Source of the DNA: Pseudomonas protegens
GTDB taxonomy: Bacteria > Pseudomonadota > Gammaproteobacteria > Pseudomonadales > Pseudomonadaceae
Direction: 5' to 3'
Length of the DNA: 64,000 bases
Assembly (NCBI RefSeq): GCF_013407925.2
Contig: NZ_CP060201.1
Span: 1,302,001 to 1,366,000 of the forward strand
Positions within the stretch are counted from its first letter, which is position 1. Every line of letters begins with the position of its first letter. The position numbers were made by a program, and so were the translations under genes. Positions 48,497 to 58,246 of this stretch are shown piece after piece. The notes below the pieces were generated by a model that was given only the letters and a program-made list of their open reading frames with translations, ran no database searches and was not told where the DNA came from.

Positions 48497-49381
48497 ATGG
48501 ACCGCCTAGCCGCGATGGAGACCTTTGTGCATGTGGTGGAAAGCGGCTCCTTCTCCGCTGCCGCCCGACGCCTGAACCTGGGCCAGCCTGCCGTATCGAA
48601 AAGCATTGCCCAGTTGGAGGCGCACCTGCAGGTGCGGCTGTTGTTGCGTTCCACCCGTGGCTTGACCCCCACCGAGGCCGGCCTGGCCTATTTCGAACGG
48701 GCCCGGCGCACCCTGGAGGAGGCTTGCGAGGCGGAGAACGCCGCCCGCGGGTCGGCTGCGGCATTGCACGGCACCCTGCGCATCGGCGCCGCAGTGACCT
48801 TCGCTCGCATGCACATCGTGCCCCACCTGGGGGCCTTTCTTGATCGTCACCCCGGCCTGCAGGTCGACGTGGTGCTGGACGATCAGCACATCAATCTGGT
48901 GGAAGCCGGGGTGGATGTGGCGCTGCGCATGGGCAACCTGGCCGACTCGTCCCTCAACGCGCGCAAAATCGCCGAATGCCCCCGCCTGCTGCTGGCCACC
49001 CCGGCGTACCTGGCCACGCACGGCGAGCCCCGGCATCCGGCCGACCTGAGCCAACACCAGGCCCTGATCTACAACCGGGGGCCCGGCCATTTCTGGCACT
49101 TTTCCCAGGGCGACCAAGAACAGCAGGTGAGTGTCAGCGGCAGGATTCGGGTCAATGCCGCGGAAGGCTTGCGTGCGGCGGTCCTGGCCCATCAGGGCCT
49201 GGCGACCGCCTCGCAATGGATGTTCGCCCCGGAGTTGGCCAGCGGCGCGGTCAAGGCGCTGCTGACCGACTGGCAGCTGCCTCGGCAGCAACTGTGGGCG
49301 GTGTTTCCCGGAGGGCGCCTGGTGAGTGCCAAGGCCCGGGCCTTCGTCGAGTACGTGGAGCAGCTGCTGGAGCGCCTCTGA
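48497..49381 (+). CDS. LysR family transcriptional regulator
   Basis: 294 residues: N-terminal winged helix (MDRLAAMETFVHVVESGSFS, then AARRLNLGQPAVSKSIAQLE) and a C-terminal substrate-binding domain of the CrgA/AaeR type (PGLQVDVVLDDQHINLVEAG). GCAAGGA lies before ATG 48497. It probably controls the upstream MFS gene or genes elsewhere; the inducer is unknown. Confidence 0.92.
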   Translation: MDRLAAMETFVHVVESGSFSAAARRLNLGQPAVSKSIAQLEAHLQVRLLLRSTRGLTPTEAGLAYFERARRTLEEACEAENAARGSAAALHGTLRIGAAVTFARMHIVPHLGAFLDRHPGLQVDVVLDDQHINLVEAGVDVALRMGNLADSSLNARKIAECPRLLLATPAYLATHGEPRHPADLSQHQALIYNRGPGHFWHFSQGDQEQQVSVSGRIRVNAAEGLRAAVLAHQGLATASQWMFAPELASGAVKALLTDWQLPRQQLWAVFPGGRLVSAKARAFVEYVEQLLERL

Positions 49382-49389
49382 AACGGGCT

Positions 49390-50532
49390 TCAGATGCGCT
49401 CGCGGACCAGCACCTCGATGTTCAGCGCCTCGCCCCAGCGCCGCAGGCGCTCGATCAGGCCCTGATCGGTTTCGCCGACCAGGTACAGGATGTCGATGGT
49501 CTGGGTGGCGGCCCACTGCACGAACTCGCTGCCATCGAAAGCGGCCAGGGTCGCCAGGCGGAATTCGTTTTCATAGAACCCCGGGACCACCGCCACCGGT
49601 GTGTCCTGGGGACTGGCCGCAGTGATGAAGTCACAGGACAGGTGCACCACGCCCCAACGAGCCACGCGCCAGTTCCTCAGGGCTTCGTCCAGTCGCGCCC
49701 GGGCGCCGCGGACAAAGCCCAGGCCATCGAGCACCACGCGCCGGTTGACGATCAGCCACAGCCGGCGCCGCTGGGGCGCCTTGAGCAGCACCTCGCCCGT
49801 GACCTTGGCGGCGCGCAAGGCCAGGGCAATCACCAGCAACAAGGGCGCGCAGTAGCCGTAAAGCCGTTCGGCCTGGCTGACCTGGGTCAGCCCATGCAGG
49901 CGGTGGACCTCGGCGCGCTGGCGCTCCAATTCGCCGAATGTCTGTCCCAGGCGCTGCAACCATTGCTGCACCAGGGGTGCTGAATACTCACCGCGCAGGT
50001 CATCCAGAGCCTGCTGCAGCTTGCTCACCGCCAGGGTCGACGGACGCCCATCGGCGCTGCGCTCCAGCGCGCCAAAACGCTCGCACAGGCTGCTGACCTG
50101 GGCCGCGTCCTGGGGCTCGTGCAGTTCAAGCGCGGCCTGACAGTGCGCGCTGCCGAGCATGTCGTCGATCTCGGCCAGCACCCGGCGCTGCAAGCCGGCC
50201 TGCTCGCTTTGCGCCCACTGATAGTCGCTCTGGAACCAGTCCACCCGAACCGCCTGGGTGGCGCTGATCAACGCCAGGGAAGCCAGCAGCAGCCAGCCGT
50301 AGTCGACCTTCTTCCAGCCGATCTCACCCAGGCGCAACACCGAGATCAGGCTCCAGCAGAAGAAGTAATACATGAAGGCGAAGGCCACCAGCAGGTACAG
50401 CGGTGCCAGGGACAGGTAGATCAGTTCCGGCACCTCTGCCGGTCCCAGGCCATACAGCAACAGCAGGACAACGACCACGGCCAGCCAAAACACCATCGGC
50501 GCGACATAGGGTTTGTTCAGGTCTTTCTTCAT
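49390..50532 (-). CDS. membrane protein of unknown function
   Basis: 380 residues. Hydrophobic segments at about 12-30, 36-60, 76-92 and 222-240 surround a long helical region (about 95-215, rich in Gln, Leu, Glu) with three cysteines; the C-terminal 140 residues look soluble (VVLDGLGFVRGAR, FVQWAATQTIDILYLVGETDQG) and contain a mixed alpha/beta pattern. I do not recognise the family. It converges on the LysR gene, eight bases apart. Confidence 0.65.
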   Translation of the reverse strand: MKKDLNKPYVAPMVFWLAVVVVLLLLYGLGPAEVPELIYLSLAPLYLLVAFAFMYYFFCWSLISVLRLGEIGWKKVDYGWLLLASLALISATQAVRVDWFQSDYQWAQSEQAGLQRRVLAEIDDMLGSAHCQAALELHEPQDAAQVSSLCERFGALERSADGRPSTLAVSKLQQALDDLRGEYSAPLVQQWLQRLGQTFGELERQRAEVHRLHGLTQVSQAERLYGYCAPLLLVIALALRAAKVTGEVLLKAPQRRRLWLIVNRRVVLDGLGFVRGARARLDEALRNWRVARWGVVHLSCDFITAASPQDTPVAVVPGFYENEFRLATLAAFDGSEFVQWAATQTIDILYLVGETDQGLIERLRRWGEALNIEVLVRERI

Positions 50533-50674
50533 CGGGCGCTCAACGGCAGATACTCAGGAACACCCCGCTGTATCGGCCAGCCGACCCGGGGCTTAAATCA
50601 TCCGCTGGTCGCGGCAAGGCGCACGCCGCCGTGCAGCGCCGCCGGTGCAATCAATCAGGCCAGGGGCCCGGCAG

Positions 50675-51076
50675 CTACTGGAACTGACGCCCCAGCCCTG
50701 CGGGCACCCCATGAACATCGGTGTCTTCCCAAGGTCCGTCGGGGCTGATGGAGCGGCTCCAACCGTTGTTCCAGCGGTAATAGGTGCGCTGGCGGTAGAA
50801 GGTGTTGCTCTGGTCGTCCAGCACGTAGACCCCGAGCCGGGCGTCCCAGTGGCTGTGCCCACCCGGCGGCGGAGCAAAACTGGCGGAGGTGCGAGGCAGG
50901 GGCTTGGCCGCCGGGATCGGCGCACTGGGCTTGCCCGGGGCCGTGGACGGCGCCGGGCGTGTGCTCGGCCCCGCGGGCGGAATGGGTTCAGAGGAGGTTG
51001 GCGCCGGCCGCTGGACCGTACAAGCGCTCAACCCCAGAACCAGTGACAAAAGGGTGATACGAGCGATGGCGGTCAT
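50675..51076 (-). CDS. proline-rich lipoprotein, unknown function
   Basis: 133 residues with a lipobox LSAC (Cys at 19). A Pro/Ser/Ala-rich stretch (about 22-70) probably spans the cell wall, followed by a small aromatic domain: HWDARLGVYVLDDQSNTFYR and TYYRWNNGWSRSISPDGPWE. Such YxRxxxYYRW... WSRS domains occur in many small Pseudomonas envelope proteins. It lies 15 bases from the ccmI stop and in the same direction, so it may be transcribed with ccm. Confidence 0.7.
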   Translation of the reverse strand: MTAIARITLLSLVLGLSACTVQRPAPTSSEPIPPAGPSTRPAPSTAPGKPSAPIPAAKPLPRTSASFAPPPGGHSHWDARLGVYVLDDQSNTFYRQRTYYRWNNGWSRSISPDGPWEDTDVHGVPAGLGRQFQ

Positions 51077-51090
51077 GGCGGCTTCTCTGG

Positions 51091-52302
51091 TTATTGATCC
51101 GGACTGTCGATGGTCAGCTGTTGCGCGGCGGTGGTGCTGCTGGGCAATGGCTGGCTACGCCCCACCCACTCGCCGGCGGTGGGTTTGCCAGCGCGGGAAA
51201 TGCGCGCCACCAGTTGGACTTCAGGGAAGTTCGACAGTTTCAATTGCGGCATCATCGCGTCGCTATCGCCCAGCTCGACCGTGGCCGGCAGATCGGCCAC
51301 CGTCAGGCGCTTGGCCGCCAGCGGCGCAGGCGGACCCTGGGTGGCACGGGCAAAGATGAACACGCTGTCGCCCGGCTGGACCTTGGCCTTGAGCTGCGCC
51401 GCCAAATCGACCCGGACCTTGAGCAAGGCGCCCTTGGCCTGGGCCTTGGCCACAGGTTCACTGGCAACCTTGCCGCCACCGGCCACCAGCTTCTCGCTGG
51501 CGCGGTCGATCCCGCCCTGCAGCGCGGCGCGGGAATTGTCGTCCGGCGGCAATTGCGCCTGCAGCCGTTTCCAGTAATCGATGGCGTCCTGGTAGCGCTC
51601 GCCTTCGAAGGCGGCGATCCCTAGCAACCCGAGGCTGGTGACTTCATTGGGATCGGCTTTCAGCGCTTCGTCGGTCAGGCCCTGGACCTTGTCCGACCAT
51701 TGCTTGTTGTCGGCGAAGTACTGGGCCTGGGCCCATTGCCCCAACAGTTCAGGCTGACGACCGGCCACGGCCACGGTGCGTTCGAAGATCTTCGCCGCGT
51801 CCGCCGGGCGATCCTGGGCCATGTAGGTGCGCCCGAGGAAATACAGGCCTTCGGCAGAATCCGGCTGGGCCGCCACCGCGCGCTCCAGGCGCAGGGTCAT
51901 TTCCTCCATGGACTGCGGCGCCTGGGCAAACTCCCGGGTCAGCTCGACCTTGTCGCTGGCGCCAAAGTGCAGGTAGAGGCCCAGCCCCAGCACCGGCACC
52001 AGCAGCGCCGCCAGCAACGGCAGCGGCTTGCCCAGGCGCGAGGTGCGCTGCGGACCGCTGCCTTCGGTGTCGGCCAGCAGCTCGCGGGCCGCTTCGGCGC
52101 GCCCGGCGTCCATCTGTTCGGCACTGAGCACGCCTTCGGCTTGCTGACTGTTGAGCTCGGCCACTCGTTCTTCATAAAGCGCCACGTTCAGCGCGGTACG
52201 ATCCTCTTCACGCTGGGCACGACGCTCGCGCAATACCGGGATCAACAGGAAACTCAGGGCGATCAGGAGCAGCAGGCCTGCTGCAAGCCAGAAATCAATC
52301 AT
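51091..52302 (-). CDS. ccmI: cytochrome c biogenesis protein CcmI (CycH)
   Basis: Chaperone of apocytochrome c. 403 residues: two N-terminal hydrophobic segments around a cytoplasmic loop ([20 protein letters not shown], then [20 protein letters not shown]), then TPR repeats ([20 protein letters not shown] and onward) and a C-terminal beta-rich periplasmic domain. Here CcmI is separate from CcmH, as in most alpha- and gamma-proteobacteria outside enterics. It overlaps ccmH by four bases. Confidence 0.95.
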   Translation of the reverse strand: MIDFWLAAGLLLLIALSFLLIPVLRERRAQREEDRTALNVALYEERVAELNSQQAEGVLSAEQMDAGRAEAARELLADTEGSGPQRTSRLGKPLPLLAALLVPVLGLGLYLHFGASDKVELTREFAQAPQSMEEMTLRLERAVAAQPDSAEGLYFLGRTYMAQDRPADAAKIFERTVAVAGRQPELLGQWAQAQYFADNKQWSDKVQGLTDEALKADPNEVTSLGLLGIAAFEGERYQDAIDYWKRLQAQLPPDDNSRAALQGGIDRASEKLVAGGGKVASEPVAKAQAKGALLKVRVDLAAQLKAKVQPGDSVFIFARATQGPPAPLAAKRLTVADLPATVELGDSDAMMPQLKLSNFPEVQLVARISRAGKPTAGEWVGRSQPLPSSTTAAQQLTIDSPDQ

Positions 52303-52769
52303 GGGTGGTTTTTATCCAGCAGTTGGTCGAGGCGCTGACGCTCTTCGACGGAAAGCGTGTGCGGGCTGTCGCGCAGTTCGAGGCGACGACGCCGGACAAT
52401 CACGGCAATGATCACCAGACCGCCGAGCAGCAGCCCGGCGGGACCGAACCAGAGCAGCGCGGTCTTGCCGGTCAGGGCCGGCCGGTAGCGCACGAAGTCG
52501 CCGTAGCGGTCGACCATGAAATCGATGATCTGCTGATTGTCCTTGCCCTCGCCGAGCATGCGGAAAATCTCTTTGCGCAAGTCGGCGGCAATCGGCGCGT
52601 TGGAGTCGGCGATGTCCTGGTTCTGGCACTTGGGGCAGCGCAGTTCCTTGGTCAGTTGGTGAAACCTTTCGCGGTCGGCGTCGCTGGCGAACTGATAGGT
52701 ATCGATAGCCGCGTGGGCCACGCCGGCGATGCTCAGGCCCAGGAGGGCGGCGGCTAACCAGCGCTTCAT
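52299..52769 (-). CDS. ccmH: cytochrome c maturation thiol oxidoreductase CcmH (CcmL)
   Basis: Membrane-anchored reductase of apocytochrome c thiols. 156 residues: signal peptide, the active site [15 protein letters not shown] (Cys45, Cys48), and a C-terminal membrane helix ([20 protein letters not shown]). Four-base overlaps at both ends link it to ccmI and ccmG. Confidence 0.96.
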   Translation of the reverse strand: MKRWLAAALLGLSIAGVAHAAIDTYQFASDADRERFHQLTKELRCPKCQNQDIADSNAPIAADLRKEIFRMLGEGKDNQQIIDFMVDRYGDFVRYRPALTGKTALLWFGPAGLLLGGLVIIAVIVRRRRLELRDSPHTLSVEERQRLDQLLDKNHP

Positions 52770-53302
52770 GGCTTGGCCTCATCGACCAGTGCCTGGTACT
52801 TGGCAGCCAGTTGTTCACGCCACACCACTTCGTCGATCACCCCGACGAACTTGTCGCGGATGATGCCCTTGGCATCGATGAAGAAGGTTTCCGGGGCGCC
52901 GTAGACGCCGAGGTTGAGCCCCAGGGAGCCCTCCTCGTCGCGCACGTCCAGCTGGTAGGGGTTGTGGAATTCGGCCAGCCACTTCAGGGCGTCGGCGTTG
53001 ACGTCCTTGTAGTTGATGCCGTAGATCACCACGCCCTTCTCGGCCAGCTTGTTCAGCACCGGGTGCTCGACCCGGCAGGAAATGCACCAGGTGCCCCAGA
53101 CGTTGACCAGCGCCGGCTTGCCCAGCAGGTCGGCGCGGGTCAGGGTCTTGTCGCCCTGCACCGACGGCAGGGAGAACTCGGGGAACGGCTTGCCGATCAT
53201 TGCCGATGGCAGCTCGGCCGGGTCCAGGTACAACCCGCGATAGAGAAACACCGCCACCACCAGGAACACCGCCAGGGGCAACATCATCATCCAGCGTCTC
53301 AT
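52766..53302 (-). CDS. ccmG: thiol:disulfide interchange protein CcmG/DsbE
   Basis: Periplasmic thioredoxin-fold reductase passing electrons from DsbD to CcmH/apocytochrome. 178 residues with an N-terminal anchor (about 5-21) and the active site GTWCISCRVEHP (Cys73, Cys76). The acidic CcmG fingerprint GYGAPETF-like region (VYGAPETFFID) is present. Overlaps ccmF and ccmH by four bases each. Confidence 0.97.
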   Translation of the reverse strand: MRRWMMMLPLAVFLVVAVFLYRGLYLDPAELPSAMIGKPFPEFSLPSVQGDKTLTRADLLGKPALVNVWGTWCISCRVEHPVLNKLAEKGVVIYGINYKDVNADALKWLAEFHNPYQLDVRDEEGSLGLNLGVYGAPETFFIDAKGIIRDKFVGVIDEVVWREQLAAKYQALVDEAKP

Positions 53303-55287
53303 GCGGTGGCTCCTGTCATGCCCAGCGCTTCGCGCACGCGGCTTTTAACCTTGACCCGATAACGCCGGTCCATGGCCGCCAGCAAGCCACCGAAGCCGGT
53401 GAGCAGGCCGCCGAACCAGATCCAGCGCACGAACGGCTTGACGTGCACCCGCACCGCCCAGGCGCCTTCACCCAGGGGTTCGCCCAGGGCGACATACAGG
53501 TCACGGGTAAAACCGGCATCGATCCCGGCCTCGGTCATCATCGAGCTCTGCACGGTGTACAGGCGTTTTTCCGGATGCAGCACCGCCACTTCCTTGCCAT
53601 TGCGCACCACGCGCACGGCGCCCTTGTCGGAGGTGAAGTTCGGCCCTTCGAAGTGCTTGGCGCCTTCGAAGATGAAGTGATAACCGGCCAGTTCCATGGA
53701 CTCACCCGGTTCCAGGCGCAGGTCGCGCTCGGCGCTGTTCTGGCTCGACAGCACCACCCCCAGGGCGCAGACCGCGATGCCCAGGTGCGCCAGCTGCATG
53801 CCCCAGTAACTGCGGGTCAGGCCGGGCAGGCCCTTGATCAGGCCCTTGTGCCGGGTCTTGTCGAAGATGTCGCGCACCCCGGCCAGCAGCACCCAGGCCG
53901 CCAGCAGGAAGGTTGCCAGCACCGCCCAGTTGAAATCGCCGTAGGCAATGCCCGCCACCACGGCCAGGGCCACGCTGCCCAGCAATACCGGACCGAGCAT
54001 GCCCATCAGCCATTTCACCGGGGTGTCTTTCCAGCGCACCAGCACGCCCACCGCCATCACCACCATCAGCAAGGCCATCAGCGGAATGAACAGGGCATTG
54101 AAGTACGGCGGGCCGACCGACAGCTTGGCACCGGTCAGGGCGTCCAGCACCAGTGGATACAGAGTGCCCAGCAGGATCATCGAGGCCGCCACCACCAGCA
54201 CCAGGTTGTTGCCCAGCAGCAGGGTTTCCCGGGACCACAGATTGAAGCCCACATGACTCTTGACCACCGGCGCGCGCAGGGCGAACAGGGTCAGCGAGCC
54301 GCCTACCACGAACAGCAGGAAGATCAGGATGAACACGCCACGCTCGGGATCCGCGGCGAAGGCGTGCACCGAGGTCAGGACCCCGGAACGCACCAGGAAG
54401 GTTCCCAGCAGGCTCAGGGAGAAGGCGGCAATCGCCAGCAAGACGGTCCAGCTCTTGAATACGCCGCGCTTTTCCGTGACCGCCAGGGAGTGGATCAGCG
54501 CCGTGCCCACCAGCCAGGGCATGAACGAGGCGTTTTCCACCGGGTCCCAGAACCACCAGCCGCCCCAGCCGAGTTCGTAGTAGGCCCACCACGAGCCCAG
54601 GGTGATACCGATGCCGAGGAAGGCCCAGGCAACGATGGTCCAGGGCCGCGACCAGCGGGCCCAGGCAGCGTCCAGGCGACCGCCGAGCAAGGCCGCGATG
54701 GCGAAGGCGAAGGCCACCGAGAAACCGACGTAGCCCATGTAGAGCATGGGCGGGTGCACGATCAGGCCGATATCCTGCAGCAACGGATTGAGGTCACGCC
54801 CATCGGCCGGCACTTGCGGCAGGATCCGCGCGAACGGGTTGGAGGTGACGATCAGGAACGACAGGAAGCCGGTGCTGATCAGGCCCATCACCGCCAGTAC
54901 CCGGGCCAGCATGACCTGGGGCAACTGGCGCGAGAACACCGACACGGCGAAGGTCCAGCCACCGAGAATCAGCGCCCAGAGCAGCAGTGATCCTTCGTGG
55001 GCGCCCCAGACCGCGCTGAACTTGTAGTACCAGGGCAAGGCGCTGTTGGAGTTGTGGGCCACATAGGCCACCGAGAAGTCGTCGGTCATGAAGGCATGGG
55101 TCAGGCAGCCGAAGGCGAACACCAGGAAGGCGAACTGCCCCCAGGCCGCCGGCTGGGCCAGGCTCATCCACAGCCGATCGCCACGCCAGGCGCCCAGCAG
55201 CGGCAGCACGGCCTGGACCAGGGCAAAGCACAGGGCGAGGATCATCGCCAGTTGGCCGAGTTCAGGAATGAACAGTGCGGAACTCAT
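53299..55287 (-). CDS. ccmF: heme lyase subunit CcmF
   Basis: Catalytic membrane subunit of the cytochrome c synthetase (with CcmH and CcmI). 662 residues, many membrane helices, and the WWD domain WGGWWFWDPVENASFMPWL with flanking His residues. The periplasmic C-terminal part ends before ALGMTGATA. Stop overlaps ccmG by four bases; three bases separate it from ccmE. Confidence 0.97.
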   Translation of the reverse strand: MSSALFIPELGQLAMILALCFALVQAVLPLLGAWRGDRLWMSLAQPAAWGQFAFLVFAFGCLTHAFMTDDFSVAYVAHNSNSALPWYYKFSAVWGAHEGSLLLWALILGGWTFAVSVFSRQLPQVMLARVLAVMGLISTGFLSFLIVTSNPFARILPQVPADGRDLNPLLQDIGLIVHPPMLYMGYVGFSVAFAFAIAALLGGRLDAAWARWSRPWTIVAWAFLGIGITLGSWWAYYELGWGGWWFWDPVENASFMPWLVGTALIHSLAVTEKRGVFKSWTVLLAIAAFSLSLLGTFLVRSGVLTSVHAFAADPERGVFILIFLLFVVGGSLTLFALRAPVVKSHVGFNLWSRETLLLGNNLVLVVAASMILLGTLYPLVLDALTGAKLSVGPPYFNALFIPLMALLMVVMAVGVLVRWKDTPVKWLMGMLGPVLLGSVALAVVAGIAYGDFNWAVLATFLLAAWVLLAGVRDIFDKTRHKGLIKGLPGLTRSYWGMQLAHLGIAVCALGVVLSSQNSAERDLRLEPGESMELAGYHFIFEGAKHFEGPNFTSDKGAVRVVRNGKEVAVLHPEKRLYTVQSSMMTEAGIDAGFTRDLYVALGEPLGEGAWAVRVHVKPFVRWIWFGGLLTGFGGLLAAMDRRYRVKVKSRVREALGMTGATA

Positions 55288-55290
55288 GGC

Positions 55291-55746
55291 TTAACCCTCT
55301 TTCGCTGGTGTCGGCGCCGACTGGCCGCTGTCTTTCAGGGCCTTGGTGACTTCCGGCGGCATGTACTTCTCGTCGTGCTTGGCCAGCACTTCATCGGCCA
55401 CCACCACGCCGTCGGCGTTGAGCTTGCCCAGGGCAACGATGCCCTGCCCTTCGCGGAACAGGTCCGGGAGGATGCCGCGGTACGTGATGGTCACCGACTT
55501 GTTGAAGTCGGTGACCACGAACTTGACGTCCAGGGAATCGGCGGAGCGCTCCAGGGAGCCGGCCTGGACCATGCCTCCGGCGCGAATCCGCGTGTCCAGC
55601 GGCGCTTCGCCGTTGGCAATCTGGGTCGGGGTGTAGAACAGGTTGATGTTTTCCTTCAGCGCGCTGAGGGCCAGGCCCACGGCAATGCCGACGCCCACCA
55701 GGATCGCCAGGATGATCAAAAGACGCTTTTTACGCAGCGGATTCAC
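55291..55746 (-). CDS. ccmE: heme chaperone CcmE
   Basis: Periplasmic heme chaperone that binds heme covalently and hands it to CcmF. 151 residues: an N-terminal anchor (about 8-28), OB-fold beta barrel ([20 protein letters not shown]) and the heme-binding His124 with Tyr128 in [12 protein letters not shown]. Overlaps ccmD by four bases. Confidence 0.97.
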   Translation of the reverse strand: MNPLRKKRLLIILAILVGVGIAVGLALSALKENINLFYTPTQIANGEAPLDTRIRAGGMVQAGSLERSADSLDVKFVVTDFNKSVTITYRGILPDLFREGQGIVALGKLNADGVVVADEVLAKHDEKYMPPEVTKALKDSGQSAPTPAKEG

Positions 55747-55919
55747 TTACCGTTCTCCCGGCGCAGACGACGCGCCTCTTGTTGCAGATAGCGCTTGCGG
55801 GCCAGGATCGGCTCCGCCACGTTGATGGCCAGGACTGCCAGGCAGATGCCATAAGCCGACCAGACATAGAGGCCGTGATGGCCCATGGCAAGAAAGTCGC
55901 TGAAGGATGCAAAACTCAT
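55743..55919 (-). CDS. ccmD: heme exporter subunit CcmD
   Basis: 58-residue membrane protein that stabilises the CcmABC-CcmE complex. Features: [24 protein letters not shown], one membrane helix (about 18-38), and a positive tail ([18 protein letters not shown]). The start codon overlaps the ccmC stop (ATGA). It is too short for a separate long reading frame and sits inside a longer unrelated frame. Confidence 0.93.
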   Translation of the reverse strand: MSFASFSDFLAMGHHGLYVWSAYGICLAVLAINVAEPILARKRYLQQEARRLRRENGK

Positions 55920-56671
55920 CGAACGGTCTCCAGGCAACCTTGTACTTCGGCCTTGACCCAACTGGCCCGGGCTTCGCGCTTGAGCACTTCGAGGCGCATG
56001 CGCAGCAACAGCACGGCGCCGAAGAAGCAGTAGAAACCAAGGGCCGTGAGCAGCAGCGGCAACCACATTTCCACTGGCATCGCCGGCTTTTCCGTAAGGG
56101 TGAAGGTCGCGCCCTGGTGCAGGGTGTTCCACCACTCCACCGAGTACTTGATGATCGGGATGTTCACCACGCCGACAATGGCCAGTACCGCGCAGGCCTT
56201 GGCGGCGCTGTCACGATTGCTGATGGCGTTGCCCAGGGCAATCAGACCGAAGTACAGAAACAGAAGAATGAGCATCGACGTAAGTCGTGCATCCCAGACC
56301 CACCATGAACCCCAGGTCGGCTTGCCCCAGATGGCACCGGTCACCAGGGCCACGGCGGTCATCCAGGCACCGATTGGCGCCGCGCATTGCAGCGCCACGT
56401 CCGCCAGCTTCATCTTCCACACCAGCCCAACCACGCCGCAGACCGCCAGCATCACGTAGCAGGACTGCGCCAGCATGGCCGCCGGGACATGAATATAGAT
56501 GATGCGGAAGCTGTTGCCCTGCTGGTAGTCCGGTGGCGCGAAGGCCAGGCCCCAGGCCACGCCGACAGCAATCAGCAAGAACGCCGCGACGCTGAGCCAG
56601 GGCAGCATTTTTCCGCTGATGCCATAGAACCATTTAGGCGAGCCGAGCTTGTGAAACCAGGTCCAGTTCAT
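55916..56671 (-). CDS. ccmC: heme exporter/heme handling protein CcmC
   Basis: Membrane protein that presents heme to CcmE. 251 residues with six membrane helices and the WWD motif [17 protein letters not shown] flanked by His in [11 protein letters not shown]. Coupled to ccmD by four-base overlap; 78 bases separate it from ccmB, the largest gap in this cluster. Confidence 0.96.
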   Translation of the reverse strand: MNWTWFHKLGSPKWFYGISGKMLPWLSVAAFLLIAVGVAWGLAFAPPDYQQGNSFRIIYIHVPAAMLAQSCYVMLAVCGVVGLVWKMKLADVALQCAAPIGAWMTAVALVTGAIWGKPTWGSWWVWDARLTSMLILLFLYFGLIALGNAISNRDSAAKACAVLAIVGVVNIPIIKYSVEWWNTLHQGATFTLTEKPAMPVEMWLPLLLTALGFYCFFGAVLLLRMRLEVLKREARASWVKAEVQGCLETVR

Positions 56672-56749
56672 TCGTTGTTTCCATCACGGTTGCTCTTCGC
56701 GTTCACGAACAGCCAGGGTCCTTACTGGTCAAAAAACAACCAGACCTCA

Positions 56750-57418
56750 TTATTCGCCGACGCTGATCTTCAGGCCAGCAGCTATTGCAAAGGGTGTAAG
56801 GGTCACTGCCAGGGCGGTCAGGCTCCCAAGCCACAGCAGATAACCGGTCGCCGGCATGCCCTGCAACGCGGCCTGCAAGGCGCCGCTGCCGAGAATCAGT
56901 ACCGGGATGTACAAAGGCAGGATCAGCAACGCCAGCAGCAAGCCGCCACGCTTCAAACCCACCGTCAATGCCGCGCCCACTGCGCCCAGCAGGCTCAGCA
57001 CCGGAGTGCCCAGCAGCAATGACAGCAACAACACCGGCAGGCAGGCGGTAGGCAAGCCGAGCATCAAGGCCAGCAAGGGGGCAAGCAATACCAGTGCCAG
57101 GCCGGAAAAGGCCCAGTGTGCCAGTACCTTGGCCAAAACCAGAAGAGCCAGGGGGTGCGACGAAAGGACCCACTGCTCCAGGGATCCGTCCTCGAAATCA
57201 CTGCGAAAAAGCCCGTCCAGCGAGAGCAGGACGGACAATAAGGCCGCTACCCAGACCAGCCCCGGAGACAAGGTTTGCAACAGATTTGTCTCAGGTCCCA
57301 CGGCCAAAGGGAACAGTGCGACGACGATCGCGAAGAACACCAGGGGGTTGGCCAACTCCGCCGGGCGTCGGAACAGCAAGCGCGCTTCACGGGCCAGCAA
57401 TTGGGCAAAGACGCTCAT
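56750..57418 (-). CDS. ccmB: heme ABC exporter membrane subunit CcmB
   Basis: Permease subunit of the CcmAB ABC transporter. 222 residues with six membrane helices and the family motif [22 protein letters not shown] at 57418 overlaps the ccmA stop by four bases; a longer frame upstream is an overlap with ccmA in another register. Confidence 0.96.
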   Translation of the reverse strand: MSVFAQLLAREARLLFRRPAELANPLVFFAIVVALFPLAVGPETNLLQTLSPGLVWVAALLSVLLSLDGLFRSDFEDGSLEQWVLSSHPLALLVLAKVLAHWAFSGLALVLLAPLLALMLGLPTACLPVLLLSLLLGTPVLSLLGAVGAALTVGLKRGGLLLALLILPLYIPVLILGSGALQAALQGMPATGYLLWLGSLTALAVTLTPFAIAAGLKISVGE

Positions 57419-58050
57419 GCTGCCCACCGCCCCAGGTCCAGATCGCGGTAGCCCGAGGGCATGCGGGTCAGCGTGTGGTGAGTGGTCAGGACCACCATGC
57501 CGCCACGTTCGCAATGATTGGCCAGGTGTTCCTCGAGCTGGGCCACCCCCTGTTTGTCCAGGGCGGTGAAGGGTTCGTCGAGGATCCACAGCGGCGGGCC
57601 ATTCAGATACAGCCGGGCCAGGGCCACGCGACGCTGCTGGCCGGCGGACAGGGTGTGACAGGCGACGTCCTCGAAACCGCGCAGGCCGACGGCCGCCAGG
57701 GCCTGCCAGATGGCATCGCGCGTGGCCGGCTGGTGCAGGGCACAGAGCCAGTTGAGGTTTTCCTCGGGGGTCAGGACATCCTTGATGCCGGCGGCGTGGC
57801 CAATCCACAACAGGTTGCGCGCCAGTTCGGCGCGCTGGGCGCGCAGGGGCTGGCCATTGAGCAGGACCTGGCCGCTGGTGGGTTGCATCAGGCCGGCGAG
57901 CAAACGCAGCAGGCTGGTCTTGCCACTGCCGTTGGGACCGCTGATCTGCACCATGTCTCCGCCAGTCAGACGCAACTCCAGGTGTTCAAACAGCATCCGC
58001 CAGTCACGCTCACAGGCGAGTGCTACGGCTTCGAGAAGGGGGCTGGTCAA
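57415..58050 (-). CDS. ccmA: heme ABC exporter ATPase CcmA
   Basis: ATPase whose activity releases holo-CcmE from CcmC. 211 residues with Walker [12 protein letters not shown], signature [14 protein letters not shown], and Walker [13 protein letters not shown]. First gene of the ccm operon, divergent from the FliK-like gene; the intervening 196 bases hold both promoters. Confidence 0.97.
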   Translation of the reverse strand: MTSPLLEAVALACERDWRMLFEHLELRLTGGDMVQISGPNGSGKTSLLRLLAGLMQPTSGQVLLNGQPLRAQRAELARNLLWIGHAAGIKDVLTPEENLNWLCALHQPATRDAIWQALAAVGLRGFEDVACHTLSAGQQRRVALARLYLNGPPLWILDEPFTALDKQGVAQLEEHLANHCERGGMVVLTTHHTLTRMPSGYRDLDLGRWAA

Positions 58051-58246
58051 GGGATGGCGGGCCTTTACGGGTTCAAGTCGGCGGTGGAGCGGCCGTTAAA
58101 GGGATGCAGGATAAATGCATTGGCGGCCTGTTCTAGAGAGCTGCGTCAAACATTTGCAATGTTTTCCCCACTCCCCCAAAGACGGGCGGCATTATACATG
58201 CGAAGCCCTACTCTCAAGAGGGCTAATTTCCACAGGTTGTGTCCGA

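Noticed and set aside
53200..54990. 596-residue frame opposite ccmF
   Set aside because: Antisense to ccmF with the typical shadow composition.
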